Shown: positions 42,033 to 49,542 of the stretch, in pieces
Position numbering within the stretch: position 1 is the stretch's first letter
How the letters are laid out: every line of letters starts with the position of its first letter
DNA from: Streptomyces sp. ML-6
GTDB taxonomy: Bacteria; Actinomycetota; Actinomycetes; Streptomycetales; Streptomycetaceae
Direction: 5' to 3'
Length of the DNA: 64,000 nucleotides
Assembly: GCF_030116705.1 (NCBI RefSeq)
Contig: NZ_JAOTIK010000001.1
Span: forward strand, 6,972,501 to 7,036,500
Notes under the pieces: model-generated
What the model was told of the DNA's origin: nothing
Seen by the model: only the letters and a program-made list of their open reading frames with translations
Databases searched by the model: none
Translations under genes and position numbers: made by a program

Positions 42033-43001
42033 ATGCCGCAGCAATCCGTGCTCGTCGTCCTGTACGACGGCGTCCAGAGCCTCGACGTGACCGGACCGAT
42101 GGAGGTCTTCGCCGGGGCCTCCCACTTCCCCGGGGCCGGGTACGAGCTGCGCACCGCCTCGCTCGACGGCGCCCCGGTCCGTACGAGCAGCGGCCTGCTC
42201 CTGGTCCCGGACGGCGACCTCGCCGGCGCGCGGGTGCCGCACACCTTGCTGGTACCGGGCGGCGAGGGCGCCCGCACCCCCGCCCCGGCACTCGTCGACT
42301 GGCTGCGGGACCATGCCCCGCGGGCCGAACGCCTCGTCTCCGTCTGCACGGGGGCGCTGCTGCTCGCCGAGGCCGGACTGCTGGACGGACACCGGGTGGC
42401 CACGCACTGGACGGTCTGCGACCACCTCGCCCGCACCCACCCGGCCGTCGAGGTCGACCCGGACCCGATCTTCGTACGGGACGGCCGGCTGGCCACCTCC
42501 GCCGGGGTCACCGCGGGCATCGACCTCGCCCTCGCACTCGTCGAGGAGGACCGGGGCCGGGAGATCGCCCTCACCATCGCCCGTCACCTCGTGGTCTTCC
42601 TGCGCAGGCCCGGCAACCAGGCGCAGTTCAGTGCCCAGCTCACCGCCCAGACCGCCCGGCGCGAACCGCTGCGCGAGGTCCAGCGGTGGATCAGCGAGCA
42701 CCCGGACGAGGACCTCTCGATCGGCGCGCTCGCCGCCCGCGCCCGGCTCTCGCCCCGCCACTTCGCCCGCGCCTTCCGGGCCGAGACGGGCCTGACCCCG
42801 GGCCGCTACGTCGAACGCGTACGGCTCGAACAGGCCCGTCGGCTGCTGGAGGACACCACCGACGGGGTCCTCGGCATCTCGCGCGCCTGCGGCTACGGCA
42901 CCCCGGAGGCCATGCGCCGCGCCTTCGTCAAGGCCCTGGGCACCGCCCCCGCCGAATACCGCAGACGCTTCCGCGCCCACCCCGCCGCCGTCGACCGGTG
43001 A
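42033..43001 (+). CDS. GlxA-type regulator: GATase1-like domain fused to AraC HTH
   Basis: A 322-residue regulator. The N-terminal DJ-1/GATase1-like domain (about residues 1-190) has VLYDGVQSLDVTGPMEVF, LLVPGGEGA and the nucleophile elbow VSVCTGALLLAEAGLLDG. The C-terminal AraC domain (about 220-318) has DLSIGALAARARLSPRHF, ARAFRAETGLTPGRYVERVR and GYGTPEAMRRAFVKALG. Proteins of this type control amino-sugar, glutamine or isonitrile-related genes in streptomycetes. It lies 100 bases upstream of a stand-alone DJ-1/PfpI gene in the same direction, a common pairing with regulator and target adjacent. An ATG nine bases upstream is also possible. Confidence 0.92.
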   Translation: MPQQSVLVVLYDGVQSLDVTGPMEVFAGASHFPGAGYELRTASLDGAPVRTSSGLLLVPDGDLAGARVPHTLLVPGGEGARTPAPALVDWLRDHAPRAERLVSVCTGALLLAEAGLLDGHRVATHWTVCDHLARTHPAVEVDPDPIFVRDGRLATSAGVTAGIDLALALVEEDRGREIALTIARHLVVFLRRPGNQAQFSAQLTAQTARREPLREVQRWISEHPDEDLSIGALAARARLSPRHFARAFRAETGLTPGRYVERVRLEQARRLLEDTTDGVLGISRACGYGTPEAMRRAFVKALGTAPAEYRRRFRAHPAAVDR

Positions 43002-43082
43002 CCACCGACCACCGGCCTGCCGGCCCCGATTGACCACCGGCCTCCCGCCGACCCCTGACCACCGGCATCCCGCCGGTGGCCG
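43000..43082. repeat. Three imperfect TGACCACCGGC repeats
   Basis: Units beginning TGACCACCG(A/G)CC start near 43000, 43032 and 43057, the last two sharing CCTCCCGCC/CATCCCGCC. They fill the gap between the GlxA-type and DJ-1 genes. They could be an operator array for the adjacent regulator or simple expansion. Confidence 0.45.
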
Positions 43083-43100
43083 GCCTCCGAAAGGATTCCC

Positions 43101-43736
43101 ATGCAGATCGCGATCGTCCTCTACGACCGCTTCACCGCGCTCGACGCGGTGGGACCCCACGAAACGCTCGCCCGCATCCCCGGCGGCGAGATCGTGTTCG
43201 TCGCCGAACGGCCCGGCCCCGTGCGCAACGACACCGGAAGCCTCACGCTCGTCGTCGACCGGACCTTCGCCGACGTCCCGGCCCCGGACGTGGTGATCGT
43301 GCCCGGCGGCCCCGGCCAGCAGGACCAGATGGAGAACGAGGTGCTGCTCGACTGGCTGCGCGCCGCCGACGCCACCAGCACCTGGACCACCTCGGTCTGC
43401 ACCGGTTCGCTGCTGCTCGCCGCGGCCGGGCTGCTGGCGGGGCGCCGCGCCACCTCGCACTGGCTCCTGCTGGACGCGCTGAAGGCCTTCGGCGCCGAGC
43501 CGACCGGCGAGCGCGTCGTCATCGACGGCAAGTACGCCACGGCGGCCGGGGTCTCCTCCGGCATCGACATGGGGCTCACCCTGCTCGGCCGGATCAAGGG
43601 CGACGAGCACGCCATGGCCGTACAGCTGCTGACCGAGTACGACCCGCAGCCGCCGTACGACGCGGGCTCGCCGGACAAGGCCCCGGCGGCCCTGGTCGAG
43701 GAGTTCCGCGCCCAGCGCCACTACCTGTTCCGGTAG
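43101..43736 (+). CDS. DJ-1/PfpI-family protein (isonitrile hydratase-like)
   Basis: A 211-residue single-domain DJ-1/PfpI protein. It opens IAIVLYDRFTALDAVGPHETL, contains VVIVPGGPGQQDQ and the nucleophilic Cys in TTSVCTGSLLLAAAGLLAGR, followed by ATSHWLLLDAL. This pattern is closest to isonitrile hydratase (InhA) and related ThiJ proteins, which hydrate isocyanides or act as glyoxalases or chaperones. The ATG follows GAAAGGA. It is likely controlled by the GlxA-type regulator just upstream. The substrate is unproven. Confidence 0.88.
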   Translation: MQIAIVLYDRFTALDAVGPHETLARIPGGEIVFVAERPGPVRNDTGSLTLVVDRTFADVPAPDVVIVPGGPGQQDQMENEVLLDWLRAADATSTWTTSVCTGSLLLAAAGLLAGRRATSHWLLLDALKAFGAEPTGERVVIDGKYATAAGVSSGIDMGLTLLGRIKGDEHAMAVQLLTEYDPQPPYDAGSPDKAPAALVEEFRAQRHYLFR

Positions 43737-43746
43737 GGGCGGGCCG

Positions 43747-44505
43747 TCACGCCCCGGTCGTCCAGGTGAAGCGGGGCGCGCGCCGCTCCAGGAAGGCGGC
43801 GACACCCTCCGCGGTGTCGTCGCTGCGGCGCGCCTGCTCCGCCCAGTACGCGTCCCGGTCCTCGCGTCCGGCGGCGAACTCCTTCGCCGCCGCCTGGGTC
43901 AGCTGCGAACGTGCCGCCAGGGTCGCCGTGTACGCCCCGACCCGCTCGTCCAGCCCGTCGGCCGGCAGCACCTCGTCCACCAGCCCGGTCCGCAGCGCCC
44001 GCGCGGTGTCGATCAGCTCGCCGGAGAACAGCAGGTGCTTCGTCGCGGCCGGGCCCATCAGCGCCACCAGCCGCCGGGTCGACGAGGCGGGGTACACGAT
44101 GCCGAGCTTGGCCGGGGTGACCCCGAAGGACGCGCCCTCGGCCGCGAACCGCAGGTCGCAGGCGGCCGCGAGCTGGCTGCCGCCGCCCACGCAGTAGCCC
44201 CGGACCACCGCCAGGGTCGGCCGGGGGAACGCGGCCAGCGCCTCCTCGGCGGCCACGGCGAGCGCCTGCGGATCGCCCGACCCCTCCCGGAGCGAGGAGA
44301 TGTCCGCGCCGGCGCAGAAGGTGTCCCCGGCGCCGGTCAGCACCAGCACCCGGACCGCCGGGTCGGCCGCCAGCCGCTCCAGCAGGACGGGCAGCGCGCT
44401 CCACATCGCGGCCGTCATCGCGTTGCGCTTCGCGGGATGGGTGATGACGACGGTGGCGACGCCGTTCGCGACGGCGTGCTCCAGCCGGGGTTCCGTGCGG
44501 TCCAT
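43747..44505 (-). CDS. Enoyl-CoA hydratase/isomerase family protein
   Basis: A 252-residue crotonase-fold protein. Typical elements are ATVVITHPAKRNAMTAAMW, GAGDTFCAGADISSL (oxyanion hole) and VRGYCVGGGSQLAAACDLRF (second oxyanion Gly), then LGIVYPASSTRRLVALMG. The position usually holding the second catalytic Glu in hydratases is not obvious in the PAKLGIVYP segment, so isomerase or another acyl-CoA reaction is possible. ATG at 44505 is chosen by family N-terminus. It stands alone and converges on the DJ-1 gene across a 10-base gap. Confidence 0.87.
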   Translation of the reverse strand: MDRTEPRLEHAVANGVATVVITHPAKRNAMTAAMWSALPVLLERLAADPAVRVLVLTGAGDTFCAGADISSLREGSGDPQALAVAAEEALAAFPRPTLAVVRGYCVGGGSQLAAACDLRFAAEGASFGVTPAKLGIVYPASSTRRLVALMGPAATKHLLFSGELIDTARALRTGLVDEVLPADGLDERVGAYTATLAARSQLTQAAAKEFAAGREDRDAYWAEQARRSDDTAEGVAAFLERRAPRFTWTTGA

Positions 44506-44585
44506 GCGCCGGATGCTATCCGTACGGTTCGAACCTATGATCAAGAAGGGGTCGCCGACCAGGCACGCACCGTGAGGAGCTTCCC

Positions 44586-45248
44586 ATGGCCGATCCCGCA
44601 ACCGAGGGCCGGAGGCTGCGCCGCAGCTTCGGCCGGCTCGCCGTCCTGGGCGCACTGCTCGTCGTGGCCGGTCTGGTGGGCCTGGTGTACACCGGCCTCG
44701 CGACGCTGACCTCGATGCTCCTGTTCGGCTGGCTGCTGCTGATCGGCGGCTTCGTCGGGCTGCTGCACGCCATCGACTCCCGGGGCACCAACTACTTCTG
44801 GCTCGGCGTCGTGGTGGCCGCGCTGAACATCGCCGCCGGGGTCGTCGTCATCCGCCACCCGCAGGGCACGGCCGAGGCGCTGACCATGTTCGCCGCACTG
44901 CTCTTCCTGACCGGAGGGGTGTTCCGCCTGGTGGGCAGCGTCGTGGTGCGCGGCCCGCAGTTCGGCTGGACGCTCCTGCAAGGGGTCTTCGGACTGCTGC
45001 TGGGGCTGCTGGTGCTCTTCGACTGGCCGCACAGCAGCCTCTACGTCCTGGGGCTCTTCTTCTCGCTGGCGCTGCTCTTCGACGGGCTCGGCCTGCTCGC
45101 GATGGGACTGGGCGGCCGCCGCGTCGTCTCCATGGTCTCGAATTCCATGACCCCGGATTCCGTGACCTCGGAGCGGTCGGAACGGAGGGTGACCGGGGAA
45201 CCGTCGGCCTCACCGTCGGAAGAGCGAGGCAAGTGGTCGAAGGAGTGA
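44586..45248 (+). CDS. HdeD-family membrane protein
   Basis: A 220-residue protein with six membrane segments arranged as three hairpins: RLAVLGALLVVAGLVGLVYT, LTSMLLFGWLLLIGGFVGLL, FWLGVVVAALNIAAGVVVI, LTMFAALLFLTGGVFRLVGS, TLLQGVFGLLLGLLVLFDWP and VLGLFFSLALLFDGLGLLAM. This is the HdeD/DUF308 pattern. E. coli HdeD is linked to acid resistance, but most members have no known role. A soluble Ser/Glu-rich tail of about 45 residues follows. The ATG has GAGGAG upstream. The next gene lies 134 bases downstream. Confidence 0.88.
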   Translation: MADPATEGRRLRRSFGRLAVLGALLVVAGLVGLVYTGLATLTSMLLFGWLLLIGGFVGLLHAIDSRGTNYFWLGVVVAALNIAAGVVVIRHPQGTAEALTMFAALLFLTGGVFRLVGSVVVRGPQFGWTLLQGVFGLLLGLLVLFDWPHSSLYVLGLFFSLALLFDGLGLLAMGLGGRRVVSMVSNSMTPDSVTSERSERRVTGEPSASPSEERGKWSKE

Positions 45249-45382
45249 TCCTTTCGGTCTTGTCCGGTCAAAAGCCTTCAATAGAAGTCGACTTGTGTGC
45301 AGTAGCACGGCTCGGGCCGACTACGCCCCGCACTCTGTACCCGACGTGCAGTCACCATCGAGTGGAGAGCGGGTACCGGACT

Positions 45383-45838
45383 ATGGAGAGCCGCGGGAGT
45401 GTCCCCGCCCGGCCCGTGCCGTACGAGGGAGTCTGGCGGTTCACCGCCCCGGCCGTGGACGTCTCCGTACCGCAGGCCCGGCGCGCGGTGCGCGACCTGC
45501 TGAACCGCCAGGGCGTGCCGGTGGACGACGACATCGCCGAGGGGCTGCTGCTCATCGTCTCCGAACTGGTCACCAACGTGGTGAAGCACGCCGCGTTGCT
45601 CTCGCCGGAGTTCGCCGTCGAGGTGGCCGTCGGCGAGGAGTGGGTCCGGGTCTCCGTCGAGGACAACCACCCCTACCGCCCGACGGCCCTGGAGACGGAC
45701 CACGGGCAGACCGGCGGGCGGGGCCTGCTGCTGGTCCGGGAGATCACCCGGGAGGCGGGCGGAGCCTGCGATGTGGGGCACACCGCAGGCGGCGGGAAGA
45801 TCATCTGGGCGGCCCTGCCGCTGAGCACGCGGCCCTGA
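45383..45838 (+). CDS. RsbW-like anti-sigma/serine kinase-type ATPase
   Basis: A 151-residue GHKL ATPase domain of the RsbW/HATPase_c_2 type, numerous in streptomycetes. The N box is LLIVSELVTNVVKHA, the G1 box VSVEDNHPYRP and the G2 box TGGRGLLLVREIT. Such proteins phosphorylate anti-anti-sigma factors or bind sigma factors and often act in development or stress. No sigma factor or antagonist gene is adjacent, so the partner is unknown. ATG at 45383 gives the usual N-terminus; a GTG 21 bases upstream is in frame. Confidence 0.88.
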   Translation: MESRGSVPARPVPYEGVWRFTAPAVDVSVPQARRAVRDLLNRQGVPVDDDIAEGLLLIVSELVTNVVKHAALLSPEFAVEVAVGEEWVRVSVEDNHPYRPTALETDHGQTGGRGLLLVREITREAGGACDVGHTAGGGKIIWAALPLSTRP

Positions 45839-45865
45839 CCGCCCGTCCCCGGCACGGTCCGCCCG

Positions 45866-46459
45866 TCACCAGCCGGCGGACGGTCCGGTCAGCTCCCTGA
45901 TCGCCGGACGCGCGGCGTCCAGCACCGTCATGAACCAGGCCGAGAACGGCGACCGGGCGTGCCGCTCGACGAGTTCGTCGGCGGTGACGAACGCGGTCTC
46001 GCCGATCTCCTCCGGGTCGGGCCGCGGCAGGTCCTGCACCATTCCCACGAAGAGGTGGTTGAACTCCTGCTCCACCAGACCGGAGGCCGGGTCGGGGTGG
46101 GTGTAGCGGACCGTGCCCGCCTCGGCCAGCAGCGAGGGGGAGACCCCCAGCTCCTCGTACGTGCGCCGGGCGGCGGCGGCGAAGGGTGCCTCACCGGGGT
46201 AGGGGTGGCCGCAGCAGGTGTTCGACCAGACGCCGGGGGAGTGGTACTTGCCGAGCGCGCGGCGCTGCAGCAGCAGCCGGCCCCGCTCGTCGAAGAGGAA
46301 CACGGAGAAGGCGCGGTGCAGTTGGCCGGGCGGCTGATGGGCGGTGAGCTTCTCCTCCGTGCCGATGGTGGTGCCGTTCTCGTCGACCAGTTCGAGCATG
46401 ATCGCTTCTGCGGTGCCGTTCGACGAGCTGTTCGCCGAGGGGGCTGGTGTGGTCGGCAT
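45866..46459 (-). CDS. idi: Isopentenyl-diphosphate delta-isomerase, type I
   Basis: A 197-residue Nudix-fold IPP isomerase that interconverts IPP and DMAPP, needed to prime prenyl chains. It has HRAFSVFLFDERGRLLLQ, GVWSNTCCGHPYPGE with the catalytic Cys, RRTYEELGV with the Nudix-like Glu, and VEQEFNHLFVG with the second catalytic Glu. ATG at 46459 (MPTTPAPSANS) is preferred because GAAGG lies 6 bases upstream; another ATG two codons earlier overlaps that site. It lies near, but not in, the hopanoid operon and would supply its precursors. Confidence 0.93.
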   Translation of the reverse strand: MPTTPAPSANSSSNGTAEAIMLELVDENGTTIGTEEKLTAHQPPGQLHRAFSVFLFDERGRLLLQRRALGKYHSPGVWSNTCCGHPYPGEAPFAAAARRTYEELGVSPSLLAEAGTVRYTHPDPASGLVEQEFNHLFVGMVQDLPRPDPEEIGETAFVTADELVERHARSPFSAWFMTVLDAARPAIRELTGPSAGW

Positions 46460-46560
46460 ACCCATCCTTCGCTGTGGTCCCGGCCCCGTGCGCCGGTCCC
46501 GTCGAGTCCGGTCAAGTCTGCCGTACAAAAGCCGCTTGTCCGCACTTCGGGGTCTGGCAT

Positions 46561-46601
46561 GTCCGGCCCCGCCGCACCGGCGGGGTGCGACGGGGCCGGA
46601 C
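46561..46601 (-). terminator. Hairpin terminator after the methyltransferase-GNAT gene
   Basis: GTCCGGCCCCG (46561-46571) pairs perfectly with CGGGGCCGGAC (46591-46601), with a further GCACC/GGTGC stem inside the loop. It lies 7 bases beyond the minus-strand stop. Confidence 0.75.
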
Positions 46602-46607
46602 GGTGCC

Positions 46608-47876
46608 TCAGACGCCGAAGGCGGCCGGGTAGCGGATCGTGCCCCGCGGTACCGGCACGGACCCGTCGAGGACCAGGGCCATCATCGCCTCGTCGGGCAC
46701 GTCGAAGCCCGGCCGGATCCCGTACCGCGACGCCGGCACGAAGCCGAACGCCGGGTAGTACTCGGGGTGTCCGAGCACCAGGACGAGTGCCTCGCCGCGC
46801 AGCCTGGCCGCGTCCAGCACCGCCCGCACCGCGGCCCGGCCCGCCCCCTGCCGCTGACGGTCCGGGGCCGTCGCCACCGGGGCCAGCGCCAGGGCCGGGG
46901 CGTCACCGACCCGGCACCGGGTCAGCAGCGCGTACGCGACCACGTCCCCGTCCGGGCCGTCCGTCACGACGTGGCCGAGTTCCGGCAGCCAGGCCGCCGG
47001 ATCACCGCGCAGCGCGTCCACGAGCGCGGCCTCGTCCGGGGTGGGGAACGCCGCCGCGTTGACCGCGAACACGGCGGCCCGGTCCGCCGAGGTCTCCGGC
47101 CTGGCCGGCCACCGGGGATCGACGGGACGCAGCACGTGGCCGGCGTAGCCGTACTCCGTGCCGTGGTCGCGCCGCACCGCCAGCTCCTCACGGGTGGCCG
47201 CGAGCGCCCACTCCATGCCTGGGGCCGACGGGTCCGCGGTCTCGACGCGCGCGGCGAGCGGGACGTAGTACTCGTCCCAGTCGCCGTCGGGCTGCACCAG
47301 CGTCCCCAGGACGTGGTAGCCGGCCGCCACCGCCGCCGCGGTGTTGGCCGCCAGGGGACGCAGCGGGGCCTGTCGGTCCCAGAAGGCGCGCGCCCCGGCC
47401 GTCGGGGCGTCGGTCGTCCAGACGCAGTCGGTGACGACGAGGGAGCCGCCCGGGGCGAGCAGCCGCTTCCAGTCCCGCAGCGCGGTGTCGAAGCCGATGT
47501 GGTACGCGGACCCCTCCGCCCAGACGAGGTCGAACGACCCGTCCGGGAAGTCGGGACCGGTCAGCTCGGCCATGTCGGCCCGCACGGTGCGGACCCGGTC
47601 GCCGAGCCCCCGGGTGTCGGCCGCCGCGCGCAGCTCGTCGAGGAACGGCTGGTGGAGGTCGACGGCGGTCACCTCGGCGTCGGCCTCCGCGGCGAGCAGC
47701 AGCGCGGCACGGCCGGGACCGCAGCCCAGGTCGAGCACGCGCGGGCGGCGCGGCAGCGGGCCGGCGAACTCCAGCAGGCGCCGGGTGGTGGCGTCGGAGC
47801 CGGGGCCCTGCCGGGGCAGGCCGTGGTGCAGGGAGAAGAACGCCTCGATACGGACGGCGTGATCGTTGTCGGTCAA
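46608..47876 (-). CDS. Fused SAM methyltransferase and GNAT acetyltransferase
   Basis: A 422-residue two-domain protein. Residues about 1-245 are a class I methyltransferase: LDLGCGPGRAALLLAAEADA (SAM-binding motif I), VTAVDLHQPFLDEL and FDLVWAEGSAYHIGFDTAL. Residues about 275-422 are a GNAT N-acetyltransferase with LALAPVATAPDRQRQGAGRA (acetyl-CoA loop) and GEALVLVLGHPEYYPAFGF. The TTG start at 47876 has AAGGG 8 bases upstream and is the first usable codon. A short upstream ORF may act as leader. The fusion suggests successive N-methylation and N-acetylation of one amine substrate or an unknown paired role. The substrate is unknown. Confidence 0.85.
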   Translation of the reverse strand: MTDNDHAVRIEAFFSLHHGLPRQGPGSDATTRRLLEFAGPLPRRPRVLDLGCGPGRAALLLAAEADAEVTAVDLHQPFLDELRAAADTRGLGDRVRTVRADMAELTGPDFPDGSFDLVWAEGSAYHIGFDTALRDWKRLLAPGGSLVVTDCVWTTDAPTAGARAFWDRQAPLRPLAANTAAAVAAGYHVLGTLVQPDGDWDEYYVPLAARVETADPSAPGMEWALAATREELAVRRDHGTEYGYAGHVLRPVDPRWPARPETSADRAAVFAVNAAAFPTPDEAALVDALRGDPAAWLPELGHVVTDGPDGDVVAYALLTRCRVGDAPALALAPVATAPDRQRQGAGRAAVRAVLDAARLRGEALVLVLGHPEYYPAFGFVPASRYGIRPGFDVPDEAMMALVLDGSVPVPRGTIRYPAAFGV

Positions 47877-47938
47877 CGTGGGAACCCTTGTGTGTGAGGG
47901 CTCCGGCCAACGGTGTCGACCCGGTGCGAGTCGGGGCG

Positions 47939-48007
47939 CTAGCCGAGAACCCGGGAGTTGAGGAAGAACCGGATGCTGCGCCGGGAAGGCGCCGTCGCGA
48001 CGGTCAT
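47939..48007 (-). CDS. Possible leader peptide before the methyltransferase-GNAT gene
   Basis: An ATG-started 22-residue ORF (MTVATAPSRRSIRFFLNSRV plus LG) with GAGGAGC 8-13 bases upstream, ending 62 bases before the TTG start of the fusion gene. A short peptide followed by the gene's own start is the layout of an attenuator. No run of a regulatory amino acid is obvious, and the ORF is short enough to be chance. Confidence 0.35.
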   Translation of the reverse strand: MTVATAPSRRSIRFFLNSRVLG

Positions 48008-48019
48008 CAACCTCAGCTC

Positions 48020-48078
48020 CTCTCTTCGAGAGGCCCTCCACAGGGACTCTCTTCGCGGGCTCTCTTCGTGGGCTCTCG
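48020..48078. repeat. CTCTCTTCG repeats and small hairpin
   Basis: GGGACTCTCTTCGC, GGGCTCTCTTCGT and GGGCTCTCG stand head to tail (48043-48078). Just before them is the small hairpin CTCTC-TTC-GAGAG (48020-48032). They lie upstream of the candidate leader ORF on the minus strand, where they read as purine-rich GAAGAGAG units. They may be protein-binding sites or RNA structure. Confidence 0.5.
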
Positions 48079-48140
48079 TCACCGAGTGCGGGAGGCTCGA
48101 ACGCCTCTGCGAGCACTTTACACCGGCCCCGGGCGGGGGC

Positions 48141-49079
48141 TCAGTGGCAGAACCCGGCCTCGTGCTCGGCGTGGCCGCTCGGCTCCAGCTGGAACGTGCA
48201 GTGCTCCACGTCGAAGTGGCCCCCGAGGCAGCCCTGCAGTTCGTGGAGGAGCTTCTCGTGCCCGACCGAGTCGAGCGCGTCCTGGCTCACCACCACATGG
48301 GCGGAGAGCACCGGCATCCCCGAAGTGATCGTCCACGCGTGCAGGTCGTGGACGTCCAGCACCCCGGGCAGGGCGATGATGTGGGCCCGCACCTCGGCCA
48401 TGTCCACGCCCTTGGGCGCCGACTCCAGCAGGACGTCGAGCGTCTCCCGGAACAGCTTCACGGTACGGGGGACGATCATCAGGCCGATCACCAGCGAGGC
48501 GATCGGGTCGGCGGCCTGCCAGCCGGTGGCCAGGATGATTCCCGCCGAGACCAGCACGGTCAGCGAGCCGAGCGTGTCCGCGAGCACCTCCAGATAGGCG
48601 CCGCGCACGTTGAGGCTCTCCTTCTGCCCGCGCATCAGCAGCGACAGCGAGACGATGTTGGCGAGCATGCCGACGAGGGCGAAGACGATGGCCATCCCGC
48701 TCCTGGTCTCGGCCGGGGTGATGAAGCGCTCGACGGCCTCGAAGAGCAGGAAGCCGCCCACCCCGAGCAGCAGCAGACAGTTGGCCAGGGCGGCCAGGAT
48801 CTCGGCGCGGGCGTAGCCGAAGGTGCGGTTGAGCCCGGCCGGCCGGTTGGCGAAGTGGATCGCCAGCAGTGCCATGCCCAGCCCCAGGGCGTCGGTCGCC
48901 ATGTGGGCCGCGTCGGCGATCAGGGCGAGCGAGCCGGAGAGCACCCCGCCGACGATCTCCACGGCCATCACGGTGAGTGTGATGCAGAGCGCGATCCGCA
49001 ACCGCCCCCGGTGGGCGGCGGCCGCCGTACCGGTCGTCGGCCCGCCGTGCGTGTGTCCGTGGTCGTGCCCTGCCCCCAT
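48141..49079 (-). CDS. zitB: Zinc efflux cation diffusion facilitator
   Basis: A 312-residue CDF exporter. Six membrane segments are evident, including RIALCITLTVMAVEIVGGVL. The site-A metal ligands lie in SLALIADAAHMATDALGLGM (helix 2, His-x3-Asp type) and GAYLEVLADTLGSLTVLVSA (helix 5). A His-rich N-terminus (HDHGHTHGG) and a C-terminal cytoplasmic domain (LPGVLDVHDLHAWTI) complete it. It expels Zn2+ by exchange with protons. Adjacency to idi matches the S. coelicolor zitB locus as I recall it, and a Zur-box-like site lies upstream. ATG at 49079 is chosen by family N-terminus with GGAAGG 11 bases before. Confidence 0.9.
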   Translation of the reverse strand: MGAGHDHGHTHGGPTTGTAAAAHRGRLRIALCITLTVMAVEIVGGVLSGSLALIADAAHMATDALGLGMALLAIHFANRPAGLNRTFGYARAEILAALANCLLLLGVGGFLLFEAVERFITPAETRSGMAIVFALVGMLANIVSLSLLMRGQKESLNVRGAYLEVLADTLGSLTVLVSAGIILATGWQAADPIASLVIGLMIVPRTVKLFRETLDVLLESAPKGVDMAEVRAHIIALPGVLDVHDLHAWTITSGMPVLSAHVVVSQDALDSVGHEKLLHELQGCLGGHFDVEHCTFQLEPSGHAEHEAGFCH

Positions 49080-49141
49080 GGGAAACGCCTTCCGCTCGTC
49101 TCGTCGGTCCGGCCCCCGATCGGGGGCCGGGCACTGCCAGT

Positions 49142-49191
49142 GAACTACGGGTGGGGGGTATGTGGCAACACGGTACTGAACACCGTTGTCA
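49142..49191 (-). promoter_or_regulatory. Zur-box-like site and zitB promoter candidate
   Basis: TGAACACCGTTGTCA (49177-49191) is a 15-base dyad, 7-1-7, symmetric at 14 of the expected outer and inner positions except for two pairs. It resembles the Streptomyces Zur consensus TGAAAATGATTTTCA. On the minus strand it precedes TTGCCA (49163-49168) and TAGTTC (49142-49147), spaced 15 bases, so Zur would bind just upstream of a zitB promoter. That suits activation, as reported for S. coelicolor zitB. Confidence 0.6.
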
Positions 49192-49197
49192 TATGCT

Positions 49198-49225
49198 CTG
49201 ACCTGCGGAAATGCTCGCAGGTCAG
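49198..49225. promoter_or_regulatory. Perfect 10-base inverted repeat
   Basis: CTGACCTGCG (49198-49207) and CGCAGGTCAG (49216-49225) flank an 8-base spacer, GAAATGCT. It lies upstream of the Zur-box-like site and could be an operator for the glycan operon or a hairpin in its 5' RNA. Confidence 0.55.
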
Positions 49226-49542
49226 GGCGGTGGGAAGAGTTCCGACGGGGCGCTGCCGAGGACCGGGTGCCCCGCCCGGGAGCCCCTCCCCGAGGTCGCG
49301 CCGCGCTGCCGGCGGCCCGGGGCGACGAGGCGTTGCGACGAGGCGTTTTTGTCAGGCGGGGCGGGGATCGACGATGATGATCGCGGGCGTGCCGCATGAT
49401 GCCGGTCAGCCCCGAACGGAGCACAAACGGTCGGTGAACTCGCGCTTCCGTTCATCCGATAGCCTCTGCCGACGTGCCGCCGGTCCACATCAGGACCGCA
49501 CTGTCGCGCGCCGACCCCGTCAGCACCAAGGAGTGAGTTCGT
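49226..49542. other. Upstream region of the CDP-alcohol/glycan operon
   Basis: 317 bases without a supported gene. It contains the ribosome-binding site AAGGAG (49528-49533) for the CTG-started gene that follows. An AC-rich section around 49420-49500 (GGTGAACTCGCGCTTCCGTT, CATCCGATAGCCTCTGCC) is less GC-rich and may hold the operon promoter, but I could not fix its boxes. Confidence 0.4.
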
